A stretch of 64,000 bases of DNA from Gymnopilus junonius (taxonomy: Eukaryota > Basidiomycota > Agaricomycetes > Agaricales > Galerinaceae). The stretch lies in contig JADNYJ010000008.1 in the NCBI GenBank assembly GCA_015501075.1, positions 186,001-250,000 of the forward strand, in the 5' to 3' direction. Both the position numbers and the translations under genes were made by a program. Shown here piece after piece: positions 1 through 10,346 of the stretch. The stretch's first letter is position 1. Each line of letters starts with the position of its first letter. The notes under the pieces are model-generated. The model had not been told where the DNA came from, did not search any database, and saw only the letters and a program-made list of their open reading frames with translations.

Positions 1-255
1 CTCAATCTCTCTTTCCTGCTCTTCTCTCTCCGACAGCGCCTGAGCAGGTATCGGCCCATGTTCCTCACTCCTCGCTGCAATGCTCAACGGCGAATCCTTC
101 GGCAACGTCTGCGCATGCTGCCTCAATTTCTGGATAAGCTCGACGTTCTTGCCGGATGCCTTGATAGAATGGATCTTGCACAGTTTTACAAGCTGCTCGC
201 GCTTCAATGAGTGCAGTGCTGGCGAGTTAAACAGTATCTGGGTCGTCGTAGACAT
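1..255 (-). CDS. SAP-domain protein, N-terminal part (runs off the window)
   Basis: Read on the minus strand, an uninterrupted frame starts with ATG at 255 and leaves the window at base 1 (about 85 residues). Residues ~8-45 fit a SAP (SAF-A/B, Acinus, PIAS) helix-hinge-helix: SPALHSLKREQLVKLCK, then the glycine-containing turn SGKNVELIQKL. SAP domains usually bind AT-rich DNA or chromatin, so a nuclear role is inferred. The tail turns acidic and glutamate-rich (ALSEREEQEREIE), suggesting a charged or coiled segment downstream. This start is the only Met before the domain and follows a noncoding AT-rich stretch. The gene is divergent from the first Con-6 gene. The protein cannot be named because most of it lies outside the window. 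Confidence 0.72.
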   Translation of the reverse strand, partial: MSTTTQILFNSPALHSLKREQLVKLCKIHSIKASGKNVELIQKLRQHAQTLPKDSPLSIAARSEEHGPIPAQALSEREEQEREIE

Positions 256-968
256 TATTGAGGGCGTAAAATCATGAAAAATCCTGCGAAAATGGGTGAA
301 AAAAGTCAAGAAGGGAAGAATGGAGATTCGTCGCCGACCCACTCCTAATTTGGCAAAGTTCAACCACCAGCGCGCAACCGGTCATGTGATCGCGTTGTTG
401 ACTTGAGAAAATTCAAGCTCCGATTTCTCAATCCCCAACGTCCGTGTTCTTTTGGCCAGTGTCTCGCAATTTTCGTCAAGACTGCCTATCGGGCCAAGTT
501 GCTCAACTCACTCCACCGGAAAAGACCTTTCTCCTCCATGTCTTGCACCACTTTGTCTGGACGCAGCCATTTTCCTGACTGATGATGATGACTGCGACCC
601 TGAATTGACTCAAAAACTCTCCAACATACTCCACCGGGAAACCTGGCGATGACGACGTTGTAAATTCTACGTGTTTCTTTTTGTCGTCTCTCTATTCTAT
701 TGTGCGACTCAGAAAGGAAAAAGCGACTTCTTTCTCGTCAATTAAATACCTTTGCCGCGAATGTCTTGACGTTCGACACCACTTCCACTCTACGCAGTCT
801 CCACCAATTATAATCAAACCTAGGCGCCGTTGGTGCTTCTGTCATGGAATTAAAATTCTAATTCTGGGATACCTATGGCGTCATTAAAAAACTCCAGCAA
901 TTCTTGAATTCATGACGACGACTGAGAAGTGGAAACTTCTAATCATCAAACTTGAGCCCTTCCTGGGG
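256..968. other. Intergenic, divergent promoter region
   Basis: This lies between the divergent SAP gene and the first Con-6 gene. Short open frames occur, but none has family motifs or plausible splicing. It presumably holds both promoters. A near-repeat of about 10 bases (ACTCCACCGG) occurs near 510 and 630. Nothing else was recognised. Confidence 0.5.
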
Positions 969-975
969 TATAAAA
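969..975 (+). promoter_or_regulatory. TATA box of the first Con-6 gene
   Basis: TATAAAA lies 90 nt upstream of the chosen ATG at 1065, a spacing usual for TATA-driven fungal genes once a short 5' UTR is allowed for. The GH16 gene downstream has the same heptamer. Confidence 0.6.
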
Positions 976-1064
976 TGTGGGCACCATTCACGATTGTTTC
1001 CAGCTAACACACAACAACTCGATACATCCTAACTACCCCATCCACATACATCTCAAATTTCAAT

Positions 1065-1593
1065 ATGTCAACTGGCAGTCCGCATCTTCCTTCCTTAATC
1101 ACTCATGTTTCTCTATTGACATGACTTTCCTTCCTTTCTTTTCAGACAAGAACCCAGAATACGTCGCACGCGGGTTAAAAGGAACCATCCACAATCCCAA
1201 CACCTCCACCGAAGCTAAAGAGTCCGCTGCCGAGCGCCTCGAGCAGATGGGCTCTGACGTCCCGCAAGATTTCTCCGGCTCCAAGACGGAGAGTGCTACT
1301 GGCAGCCGCAATCTTAGGTCCACCGGTGCTGCTGGTGCTGGTCAGCAACACGGCGAGAACGATGAGGAAGATGTCTACGAGGAAAGCCCTGATGAGCGTG
1401 TCACGGAGAACGAAGGTCTTGCTGCTGGGGAGACTAATCGTGTTATTGGAGGTTACAAGGCGACTTTGAAGAGTAAGCTTTGTTTTTATTTCCTACTTTT
1501 TTTAACTTTTATTTATACCGCTGCGCAGATCCTAATGTCTCTCAAGGAGCAAAGAAGCATGCTGAAGAGGTTCTCCGCGAGACTTACTCTTAA
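1065..1593 (+). CDS. Conidiation-specific protein 6 (Con-6) family protein, copy 1
   Basis: Three exons: 1065-1077, 1146-1472 and 1529-1593. Both introns have GT..AG ends and the spliced product is 134 aa. The first exon encodes only MSTG plus one base. Two Con-6 repeats are visible. The first starts NPEYVARGLKGTIHNPN and ends in an AAERL helix. The second starts ETNRVIGGYKATLKNPN and ends AEEVLRE. The linker is hydrophilic and acidic (NDEEDVYEESPDE). The family is named from Neurospora con-6, expressed in conidia. Members are small, very hydrophilic proteins of unknown biochemistry, often linked to sporulation or stress. A TATA box lies upstream. A paralog with the same exon pattern lies at 5311-5746, and a GH16 gene sits between them. 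Confidence 0.9.
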
Positions 1594-2688
1594 GCGACTC
1601 GTCGTTCACCTATCACTGACAAATCGCGGTCATCCATCACGCTTCTCAAATAAATGTTTGTATTTTGTAGTTTCTTGAATCCTGATCAAAAGAAACATTT
1701 AAATGTATCAATAGTCACAGGGAAAATGTGCGAATGGGAATCTTGTCTTATCGCGCAGAGCTCTCTTTTTGAAATTGCTTTCCTGTTTCGAGACCCACTG
1801 TCTAAGGATCAGATATGGTGATTCAGCTGGGGGCGAAACTAAGCTTCTCTGTCTTGTAAAATTATGGTGGCCTCTGTATATCCTTCCAGTTGCTCACATG
1901 TCTCTGGGTTTCTGTAAAATTTAAAGGCTCAGTCTTGAGGTTTCCTGTCCAACCGGAAGGATTACTATGTCCATGTGCTTCATGAAAGATTGTTATGTAT
2001 ATATTCCTCTGGGCTCGCTCTAGCATTTCCGACCAACACGGAAGATATCCGATAACTCGTTTACTGACATAATACACCCAAGTAGTTTACTCCGCCCAGT
2101 TTGTCTCTAGATGATTAGGAGATAATCATCTTACCGGAACTTGCAAAATCATTCTAGCATGCTGCGTGCAGTGTTGGTTGGTGTAGTGCTTTTATCCGTG
2201 ATGGGTAGCGTGCTACAGGGCCTGCAGAAAGTTCATGTGAAGAAATACGCATGACGATTCGGTGTGCGCTTGTAGTCTGCTAGTAGTAGTACACAGTATT
2301 CTGCAAGCCGAGCTCGAGGTTTGCGATCATTTATTATTTTGGAAATGGGAAGACTGGCAGGAGATCGAACTTCTTCATTAGGTTTGGACAGACAGGAGTA
2401 ATTCAAAGCCGCAAAGGCTCGTAATTGGCACGATTTCCAGTCGATTTTGTCAAACATTATTGAAAGCTAGTAGTCATAGTTGAAGGTGAAGAAGAATGGT
2501 CCCGTGAGAGTTAAACCGTCAACAACGGTAACCGCAGGTCGTCTGTCAGTCTCAATTTTCAGAGTCACCATTCCGTCTGTTGTTGACTTCGGCCACGCCG
2601 CACGAGCCTGGCCTTCCTGTGCCAGCCAATGACCACGAGTTTAAAGCGGGAAACGCTGAAATCGAGGCCGTTACTAACCCTTAAAGGG
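1594..2688. other. Intergenic, no gene seen
   Basis: About 1.1 kb between Con-6 copy 1 and the GH16 gene. Short open frames on both strands lack motifs and codon coherence. It should contain the Con-6 3' UTR and the GH16 promoter. Confidence 0.5.
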
Positions 2689-2695
2689 TATAAAA
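2689..2695 (+). promoter_or_regulatory. TATA box of the GH16 gene
   Basis: TATAAAA within a CTTAAAGGGTATAAAATG context, 158 nt before the GH16 ATG at 2853. A pyrimidine-rich tract follows at about 2790-2830, just before the start codon, as in strongly expressed fungal promoters. Confidence 0.5.
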
Positions 2696-2852
2696 TGCTC
2701 AGTGGTCTATTTTTAGGCATGTACAACTGCCACGAATTTTCAAGGAGTTTTCAGGCCGTTCTTTCTTCCCCAGGTTCGTCAACCAAACCCACTTGCCCCC
2801 TTCCCCTTCCCTTTCTTTTTCCCTCCTCTACATCAGTGCCGTCCAGTCGAGG

Positions 2853-4336
2853 ATGTTGCGCGCTGTCGCTTTTTCCCTTGTCGTTGGGTCTGCTGTCGCC
2901 CAACAGATGCAGCTCGCAACGAACTACAGCGGCTCGGCCTTGTGCGTGCTCATCAACACTGATAATTCGAGTTTGTTCTGATGCCTTCCTTGAACATGCA
3001 GCTTCGACCTTTGGAATTACAAAGTAGGAAACGATGTCACGAATTTCTGGGGTGATCCTGCCAATGAAGGTGGGGTCAACTGTTGATACAAGTTTTATCG
3101 GGTTATTCTTGATAATTTTCCTCTTGCGTCAGGGGTGGTCAATTTCACCGATCCGGTGTTTGCTCAGCAGCAGCAACTTCTCTACGTCAACCAGGTCGGA
3201 AATGTTATCGTCAAAGTGGATAATTTCACCAGTGGAGTGGGGAACGCGAGCTATGTCCGAAATAGCGTACAAATGCTGAGCAAGAATCCGATTACGCCTG
3301 GCAGTTTGGTTATCATGGACGCTATACATATGCCATTTGGAGTGAGCCTCTCTTTGTACCTTGACCGCGCGGTACTCATCTACCCTTTATACAGTGTGCT
3401 GTCTGGCCCGCGTTCTGGATGAATGGTGGTCCGAACTGGCCACTACACGGTGAAGTCGACATCGTCGAAAACGTCAATCTCGCCACCACCAACGCATATT
3501 CACTGCACACAGAAGACGGTTGCATGGCCTCGACCGAAGTCAACATCACAGGCAACCTGGTCAACACGGACTGCTTCAATGCGACCAAATTCGACGAAGG
3601 GTGCAAGGTCGTGGACACCGACTTGTCGTACGGCTCTGGATTCGCGACGAACGGTGGTGGTGCTTTCGCCTTTTTGTGGAACGATGATGGCATGAAGATC
3701 TGGTTCTTCACGCGTAGTGCCGTCCCGTCAGACCTTTCATCGGCGAATCCGAACCCTGCCGGGTGGGGAACGCCCACTGCTTTCTACCCGAGCTCAACTT
3801 GTGATACGACCAAGTTCTTTGGACCTCAGACGATGATTCTCGTTGAGTTGATTTGCTTTTTTCTCCGCTTGCAGTTGCTCATGAACCCATTCTGAAATTA
3901 TATAGGAAATTGACGTGTGCGGTAACTTCGCAGTGGATGACTGGGCACAAACCTGCTCCGCAGTGGCTGCACAATGCACAGATGTTGTTCCAAATCCTGC
4001 AACTTTCGACGATGCATATTTCGAAATCAAATATATTACCGTCTTCTCAAAGTGAGTGACAGTTTCTTGCCTGACGTTGTACATCATTAAGTTTTATTTT
4101 ATTTTACCAGCTCAACTACAGGAAGCTCGACCACTTCAGCCTCGACTTCTGTCGGAGCCACTACTGCCGGATCCACTGGTGCCTCTCCGAACACTGTAAT
4201 AGTCACTACCAACTCCAACCCGACAACCAGTCCACAAGCCAACACTAAATCTGCTGGCCATTCCCTAAACAGTCTCGACCTCTTGCCTGTCTTTACCGGT
4301 GCTGTAGCCCTCGTGCTCACCTTCCTCTCTTGGTAG
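2853..4336 (+). CDS. Glycoside hydrolase family 16 (endo-beta-1,3(4)-glucanase type), probably GPI-anchored
   Basis: Six exons: 2853-2941, 3002-3069, 3133-3341, 3395-3841, 3906-4051 and 4111-4336, giving 394 aa. An N-terminal secretion signal ([17 protein letters not shown]) precedes the GH16 fold. The catalytic motif EVDIVE is at residues ~142-147 and matches E-x-D-x-x-E: the first Glu is the nucleophile and the last the acid/base. It is preceded by [11 protein letters not shown] and followed by ENVN. The C-terminal exon encodes a Ser/Thr-rich stretch of about 45 residues, then a hydrophobic tail ([14 protein letters not shown]) ending the protein, the usual layout of a GPI-attachment signal. 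The enzyme would act on beta-glucan at the cell surface or wall. GH16 members also include wall transglycosylases, so hydrolase versus remodelling activity is not settled. The product appears intact. Confidence 0.92.
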
Positions 4337-5310
4337 TCTACCCGTCTGTGAACCTTGGACACTTATAAATCGCTATATGGACTGCTAATTAGCTCGTACT
4401 CGCTCTGCGTGATGCAGATATACATACCCACATTCTTTTATACTCTACTGCTCTCAATGGACATTGTTATTTGTTGTATTTGGGTGTTCGTGGTGGGTCC
4501 GAGGTCATGATACTATCTGTATGGACTTTATTATGTACATAGCTTGTTTTTTGTCGGGATGCTCTCGGGACCGGGATTGGACAGTGCGATGTATACTCTA
4601 ATCGTATTTACATTCACGACTTCCACTGGAGCTCGCAAGAACTGGGGAAGAGTATCCCGTGATCGCGTTTGGGTCTTCGAAATTGCACATGTGCGAACCT
4701 CAAACTTCGCATCCATGTTTGCTCCAAACTCTTGAAGGCATTTTACCATGCATATGCTCCATGCTCTTTTGCCACACTACGACGCGACCCTGTCTTGGTT
4801 TGCTGCAGAACCTCTGGGTTTCGGCACTTGCTCCACTACTAGAGCCACAGCTGGGGCAGAAAGAATTATTTTGTGACGTGTATTGAAGGAGAACTAGAAC
4901 GAATCTTGGGCTGGTGATTTGTTGATACTTTCTCTGGTAAATGCCATTTAATTACAAAAAAAACCATTCACTTTTGTGCACTGTCTGAACGTCATTTTCT
5001 GAGGACCTACGCCATTCTGCATGCGGCACTGCGCCGTTTCTCTGATCCCGACTCCAAAGGTTAGCGGGCAGTTACATAAATTGGTATCCTCTTGGGAGTT
5101 CCTTTCGTCATAACATTACGCCCACAACCCCACAGTTACCCATAGTATTTCTTTCCCACTGCAGAAGACGACATCTACAATGGCTGAATCATAGCGTCTT
5201 TGTAATATACAGTGAAAAGGTTTAAATATCGGCTTGGAACTGCCCGATTCTCCAGCAATACTATCATACTATCGACCAAGTTCTAAAATCGATATTCAGC
5301 AACTCTCAAC
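4337..5310. other. Intergenic, no gene seen
   Basis: Roughly 970 bases between the GH16 stop and Con-6 copy 2. Open frames here carry no recognisable motif. The upstream region of copy 2 has only a weak AT-rich TTTAAATAT at about 5221 instead of the TATAAAA of copy 1. Confidence 0.5.
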
Positions 5311-5746
5311 ATGTCTTCCAACCGCGGTATGCACAATCTCTTCCTTTAACTCACAAATACTTTTTATTGATGTTCCTACGCAGCTACTGAAAAAAAGTCA
5401 GACAACGTCGCACGAGGACTTAAAGCCGCCATCCACAACGACAACGTCTCTGGAGATGCCAAGGAGAGCGCCGCTCAGCGTCTCCAGGACCTCGGCAAGG
5501 AAGTCCCTGCTGACTTCACCGGAAAAGAGGACGAACAATGGGAATATGGGGACCCAAATGATAAGCATGAAACCAACCGCGTTCTTGGAGGATATAAGGC
5601 TACTTTGACGAGTGAGTGCTTTGCATTACGGCTGAGGCGGCCACAGTACTTACAGGGCGACCGTTTCTATTCTAGATCCTAATACGTCTCTCGAAGCTAA
5701 GCAAAATGCAGAAGAGGTTCTTCGCGATGCGTACAACCATGATTAA
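5311..5746 (+). CDS. Conidiation-specific protein 6 (Con-6) family protein, copy 2
   Basis: Three exons: 5311-5326, 5384-5611 and 5676-5746, giving 104 aa. Exon and intron positions match copy 1: a tiny first exon (MSSNR), then an intron in the second repeat after YKATLT. Repeat 1 reads DNVARGLKAAIHNDN with AAQRL. Repeat 2 reads HETNRVLGGYKATL, then NPNTSLEAKQNAEEVL. The linker between repeats is much shorter than in copy 1, which explains the smaller size. The intron phases are shared, so the two genes descend from one duplication; they have since diverged and both remain open. No biochemical activity is known for the family. Confidence 0.9.
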
Positions 5747-6218
5747 ACAGATTCCAGGTGAAGAAGGCTTCGGGCAATATTTTCTTTGAAATTATTGTAT
5801 TCGCCTTTGATACTCCTAACTTCTAAGTAATCACTTACTTCTCCAGTACTTCCTGTGAGCAATATAATTGTAATTGTACGCGTAAAACTCTCGGATGTCC
5901 ATAAAGTTGCTTCACCACCGTCTTAAGGCCATTGAGGATATTCGAATAAAAAAGTCAAGAAAAAAAGAGGGAGGCTGGGTGAATGACACGTGCTTGCCAA
6001 CAGTCAACGCGATTTCCCAGCTCCTCATCTTAGTCTCGTACCAAGAACATCATATTCCTCATCTAAGGTTTTTCCTACAACCCAAATTGAATCGAACAGC
6101 TGACTTTCGCCTGGCATGGTACGATGCGCAGACAGAGTGAGTTGCTGGTAATGTGACTGCTCTTTCATGAGTATAGTTCTCACTGCCTTTCACGAAAGGA
6201 CGAAGGGGGAAGACCGGA
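5747..6218. other. Intergenic, no gene seen
   Basis: Sequence between Con-6 copy 2 and the F-box relic. A frame at 5895-6140 was considered, but it has no motif and poor codon coherence. Confidence 0.4.
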
Positions 6219-7520
6219 ATTCATGAGCTTCTGGTCGAACTTCTCATCATGATCTTCTTCCTTACAAACATAATCGAGGGTGACAAAGAAGATAACCGCC
6301 TCGACACGGTCATCTTCACTCTTTTCCAGGGTTCCGTTACAAGCCCTATGACATTAATAAGGGTCTGTCGCCTTTGGAGGAAGATAGCAGTAGACCTTCC
6401 GGCTCTTTGGTCTTCTATCTACATTACCCAGCCTGCGGTAAACAAGGATCTAGCGCTAGGTCAGCTCTGGATGCGCTTCTCTCGTAAGGAACCCCTTTAC
6501 CTCACCTGACGATGCAACCCCAGTATGTTCATGCTGCCTATCTCGTTCTGGATCTCTTTACTAAGCACATGGATCGAAGGCGGAGCATCGAATTTCGGAT
6601 ACCTTTCCCATACTCGGCGCGATACAGGGCCCACTTCCAATGCTAGAACACGCTTATATATACACTGAAGACGGGTTTGGGATGGTGCAAAATGCTTCCA
6701 GAACGATATTGGGTTGTACATACACGTCTCCTAACTCTCGAAGTGCAAGTTGGGCTGGCAGAAGCATAAATAGCGGGCCCAAATATTATTCCGAGATGCT
6801 CCAGAATCTCACCAACGTGGTAGTGCTCAGCAGATTGACATGCATCCATGACGTCTTTGTCCGCCTTGGCGCCTGCCCCAAATTGCAGGCCTTTACATTG
6901 AATGTGACAGGCTGCGATAAACAGTACTGTCCAGTTATTGCTGAGACTGTCCACAGGAGATTATAGAACCTTCAAACGCGCATCATAGACTAGACGCTTG
7001 AAGAAATCTTTGCTCACTTGACTCTTCCTGTTTTACAGTCATTGGAGATAGGCTCAGAATGGACTCCTCCCGATGGGCGTACCAGCATCTCCTGGCATTC
7101 TCTGAAAGGTCTCAGTGCCAACTCCAGAAATTTAGGTTTCGGTCTTATGGTCGAAGTGGTTTTACGGAGCAAGCGCTCAGCGCACTATTTGTTTGCCCCA
7201 GCTTGCGGTCTCTCGGAGAGTTGGTCATCTGGCAAGAAGAGATCACCGATACGTGCATCAATCCTCTAAATTTGGACTCGTCCAATCCCCTGATGGCCTG
7301 TCTCGTCCATCTTGAACTTTTCAGGTGCTTTGCCCAGGATAATGTCCTGGGATCTATGCTTGCATCAAGACGTCATGGAAATCGCGGATCATTCAAGCAA
7401 CTCGAGAGGGTCAAATTAGGACAGAAGAGCCACGTCAATATGGGCGACGAGGCAGTCTTCCACAACCTAGTAGCAGCCGGCAGGTTGGATTATGCAAAAC
7501 TAGGCTGTGAGGAAGTGTGT
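6219..7520 (+). pseudogene. F-box protein relic
   Basis: The frame at 6219-6509 starts with an F-box-like helix (IHELLVELLIMIFF), then NRLDTVI and the stretch SPMTLIRVCRLWRKIAVDLP followed by ALWSSIYI. The latter is the hallmark of the large Agaricomycete F-box family (V-C-x-x-W-R-x-I-A...P-x-L-W). The similarity then continues only by changing frame. LEHAYIY..NLTNVVVL and LGACPKLQAFTLNV lie in the frame at 6640-6966. LPVLQSLEIGSEWTPPD lies at 7018 onward. LAFSERSQCQLQKFRF and CPSLRSLGELVIWQEE lie at 7059 onward. Stops at 6507 and 6964 and the frame change near 7080 are not explained by GT..AG introns I can find. F-box proteins of this family would be SCF ubiquitin-ligase substrate adaptors with degenerate leucine-rich repeats. 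It could be a live gene if some introns were missed. Confidence 0.6.
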
Positions 7521-8128
7521 ATTAGTTCTATACTTCTGTACCTGTTCATTTGGCGGACTAGCTGCTCGAACATGATTGTCATCGATGTCTATGTGTGGGC
7601 ATTCTCTTCACCGACAGGTGGGACATCAGAGTTATTATTACGATTGATCAACGAATTTATTATCCTGTAGAAGTGGATATGCGACGAACGTTCCCCTCTG
7701 TTCAATTTTCATGAATTTGGGCAAAGGTGATTGTTCGCCGCTGCAATACACACAATTCATCATGAGCAATATTGAAAACAGAGCAGTTGTGAAATGCGGA
7801 TTGATGGATTGTGCCAGAGATAGATGCTGATTTTTATGCATATATATGGAGAAAATGTGTGCGAGCTTTTGAGCATATCAAATGCTTGTTGTCTTGAGCA
7901 GAGCCTTAAGCTCAAAAGGGACTGGCGGATACACGACTGGACAATGATAATCAAGATTTGTAGTCATGAGACCGCTCATGCCCCTTGATAATCTGAGCAT
8001 GTATAATGTCAAGGTGATTGTTAGATTTTCGTATAAAGGAGCCCAGTTTGTCATGACACACTGACCAATCCATCCCTCGCCAGTTCGCCTTCCTCAGCCC
8101 GCTCAGACACTAGAATAAAGGGCCACAG
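7521..8128. other. Intergenic, no gene seen
   Basis: AT-rich sequence with short open frames on both strands and no motif. It should include the promoter of the DUF6533 gene. Confidence 0.4.
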
Positions 8129-9743
8129 ATGCAGATTCCAAATGGTGACCTGTGAGTAATGATGTGCGGAGTGCTACTATTGGCAACTTACTCTAGATGA
8201 ATTACTGTGTTTAACTAAAGATTTATGCGATACACGATCCAGTATTCCAGCATTGGTATGATGCTCACTTCATGCGAAGGATTGCAGGTCACTCACTCAT
8301 CATTATTTAGCCCTACTGATTTACGATTACTTCCTAACCCTGACCGACGAAATCAAGTATATTTGGCTCAAAGAATTTAAAATATCGACAGTTCTGTACA
8401 TTGCTTGTCGCTACGCCTTGATCTCCAACGTTCTTTTCGTCCTTGCTTTAGCAAACAGAATTCCACACTTAAGGGTACGTGCAATTTTGAACCTTCCTTG
8501 ACTTATAGATAAAAATGAGCTTGCATCAAGTACTGTTTCAGCATTTGCATCTAGATACAGCCCAGCATTGAACAAAAACTGAAGCTGCGACAATGCCTTT
8601 AAGCTATGTGCGGCGTTCAGTGTTATAGGAAGGGCTGCAATAGTCTGTAAGATTTTTGCGCCCCGGTTTTTAGCTTGTTAACCAATGATTTGTAGTTGTG
8701 TGGGGAGTCAGGACGTACACAGTGTACAGTAAAACCAAATGGGTCCTCTTCCTCCTTAGTCCTCTGGGAATCATGGTAATCGTCCTTGACATAGTATGCA
8801 AGTTCAATGGATATTCCATCACTGTCTGACGACGTCCTAGTTTCATGTACCTTGGGTTGTCTGCATCGACAATCATCCCGGAAATTCGACGTGCATCATT
8901 TCTATGCTTTTATTCAATTGACTACCCTCACCTCCTTTTAATTTAGAGGTGAGTGCCATCCCCGAGTAGTGAGGGACATTTTCTCATATAATTTGATCAG
9001 TTGATTCATTTCTGTTAATTTTTATGATCACCTACGAATTTCTTTCAACATTTCTTGCTACACTTCGTATTTGGCAAGCCTACCGGATCAGTGGATTGCA
9101 AACGGGGTTGATGGCCTTAATTTTCCGAGAAGGTAAGTTTCTTTGAGTATGATGGTTCTGCTTTCAAAAGCATCGTGCTCAACTACCCGTGGACAGGTAT
9201 CCTATACTTCTGGTAGGGCAAATTAACCTTTAAAAATATTTTTCAAGTTATCGACCCCTTAACAGCAGCGTCTCAATGGCCACAGTAGCTGCGTTTATTC
9301 TACTCCTTGTAAGTCTCTGTCATCCATTCAAAAATCTATACTCACATACTGTAGATGTCCGTGAGTCTTCTACATTGGTTGAATAACTCAATAGTCAATG
9401 CCTGACCCGAGTTGGCATATAGGAAGGATCATTTTTTCAACGCCTGCTAAATGCTCTCACCCTCCCGTAAGTGCTTATCTGGATGAAACAGGAAATTATG
9501 CTTAGCAATATTTTCTCAATGGCTAGTATGTCGGGGTTCCTGACAGCACGATTCCTTCTTCATCTGAGGCGATGGAAGGCACGGTCTACTGGAGAAGAGG
9601 ACAATTTCTTGGAACAACAGCAAATGCCCCTGGTTACTGATGACCCGGTTAAAGATGCCTCAAGTAAGTCGATAGTCGACGAGTTTGGCGAAGACCCAGT
9701 GTTTCGTGAACGGAAGAGACAAAGTTTTCAGTGCGAAGCATAA
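8129..9743 (+). CDS. DUF6533-type seven-TM integral membrane protein, possibly decayed
   Basis: Exons assemble around a basidiomycete-specific multi-TM family. Exon 1 is 8129-8151, exon 2 is 8221-8255 and exon 3 is 8311-8474, giving MQIPNGDLFMRYTIQYSS, then ALLIYDYFLTLTDEIKYIW, the DUF6533 signature. Later exons give CDNAFKLCAAFSVIGRAAIV (about 8587-8646), VWGVRTYTVYSKTKWVLFLL (about 8698-8757), YEFLSTFLATLRIWQAYRIS (about 9035-9132) and the C-terminal tail with FLTARFLLHLRRW and IVDEFGEDPV, ending at 9743. Function is unknown; members are predicted plasma-membrane proteins. Two junctions trouble me. From ...IPHLR (phase 0, 8474) to CDNAF (needs a different phase), and near 8825-8845, where only a 17-base gap separates the frames. 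Either exons were missed or the gene has small frame-breaking changes. Confidence 0.62.
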
Positions 9744-10346
9744 TATCAAAAGGCTGGGTGACACTTCTTATTTAGGATTTTTTTATTTGAGAAAATCAAA
9801 GGATAAGCCATAGACTGAGCAGTCGTATTACGTAGTAGGTGATGACGATCTCCTTGACTTCATAAATTATTCAAGTAATGAATAAGCAGCAACTGTTATA
9901 TTTTCGTATCTTTGTGATGGTTGCTGCATTTTGTCACTCCATTTCAGTTCTGTTTGGATATGGAGAGTATGTTTTCGTGGAGGAAAGTTTGATGCTCACA
10001 ACCCATTCTAGGCGCTTGTGGGCGCTTGCTGGCGATGGGCTGATGTGCCCTTGAAACCAAACAGATGCCAACTGATCGCGCATTGCAAATTTGATCAGCT
10101 TCAACGTCGTCCGTGACAGTCCGGACCTCCTTCCAACCGACGCTGGGAGTCGTTTTGCGGTCGTCATCCATGGCTTGCTGCTTAATTTCCTCCCAACGCG
10201 TTAGCTTCCAACATTGACTTCACCGAGCATCATCCTTCTCCCGACGTGCAACCACCTCAAGACTTGCTCGGCTTCAATTTTCGCCATTACATTATTCCTA
10301 TTTATTGGATCTATAATTCAAGACGGTCTCAACTGAGTATTCAATT
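9744..10346. other. Intergenic, no gene firmly supported
   Basis: A minus-strand frame starting at 10171 (MDDDRKTTPSVGWKEV...) has a plausible start but no recognisable family and no clear downstream exons, so it is not called. Confidence 0.4.

Noticed and set aside
9934..10171. Minus-strand frame starting MDDDRKTTPSVGW
   Set aside because: It has a reasonable start but no motif, no convincing downstream exon and only 75 codons. Not enough to call a gene.
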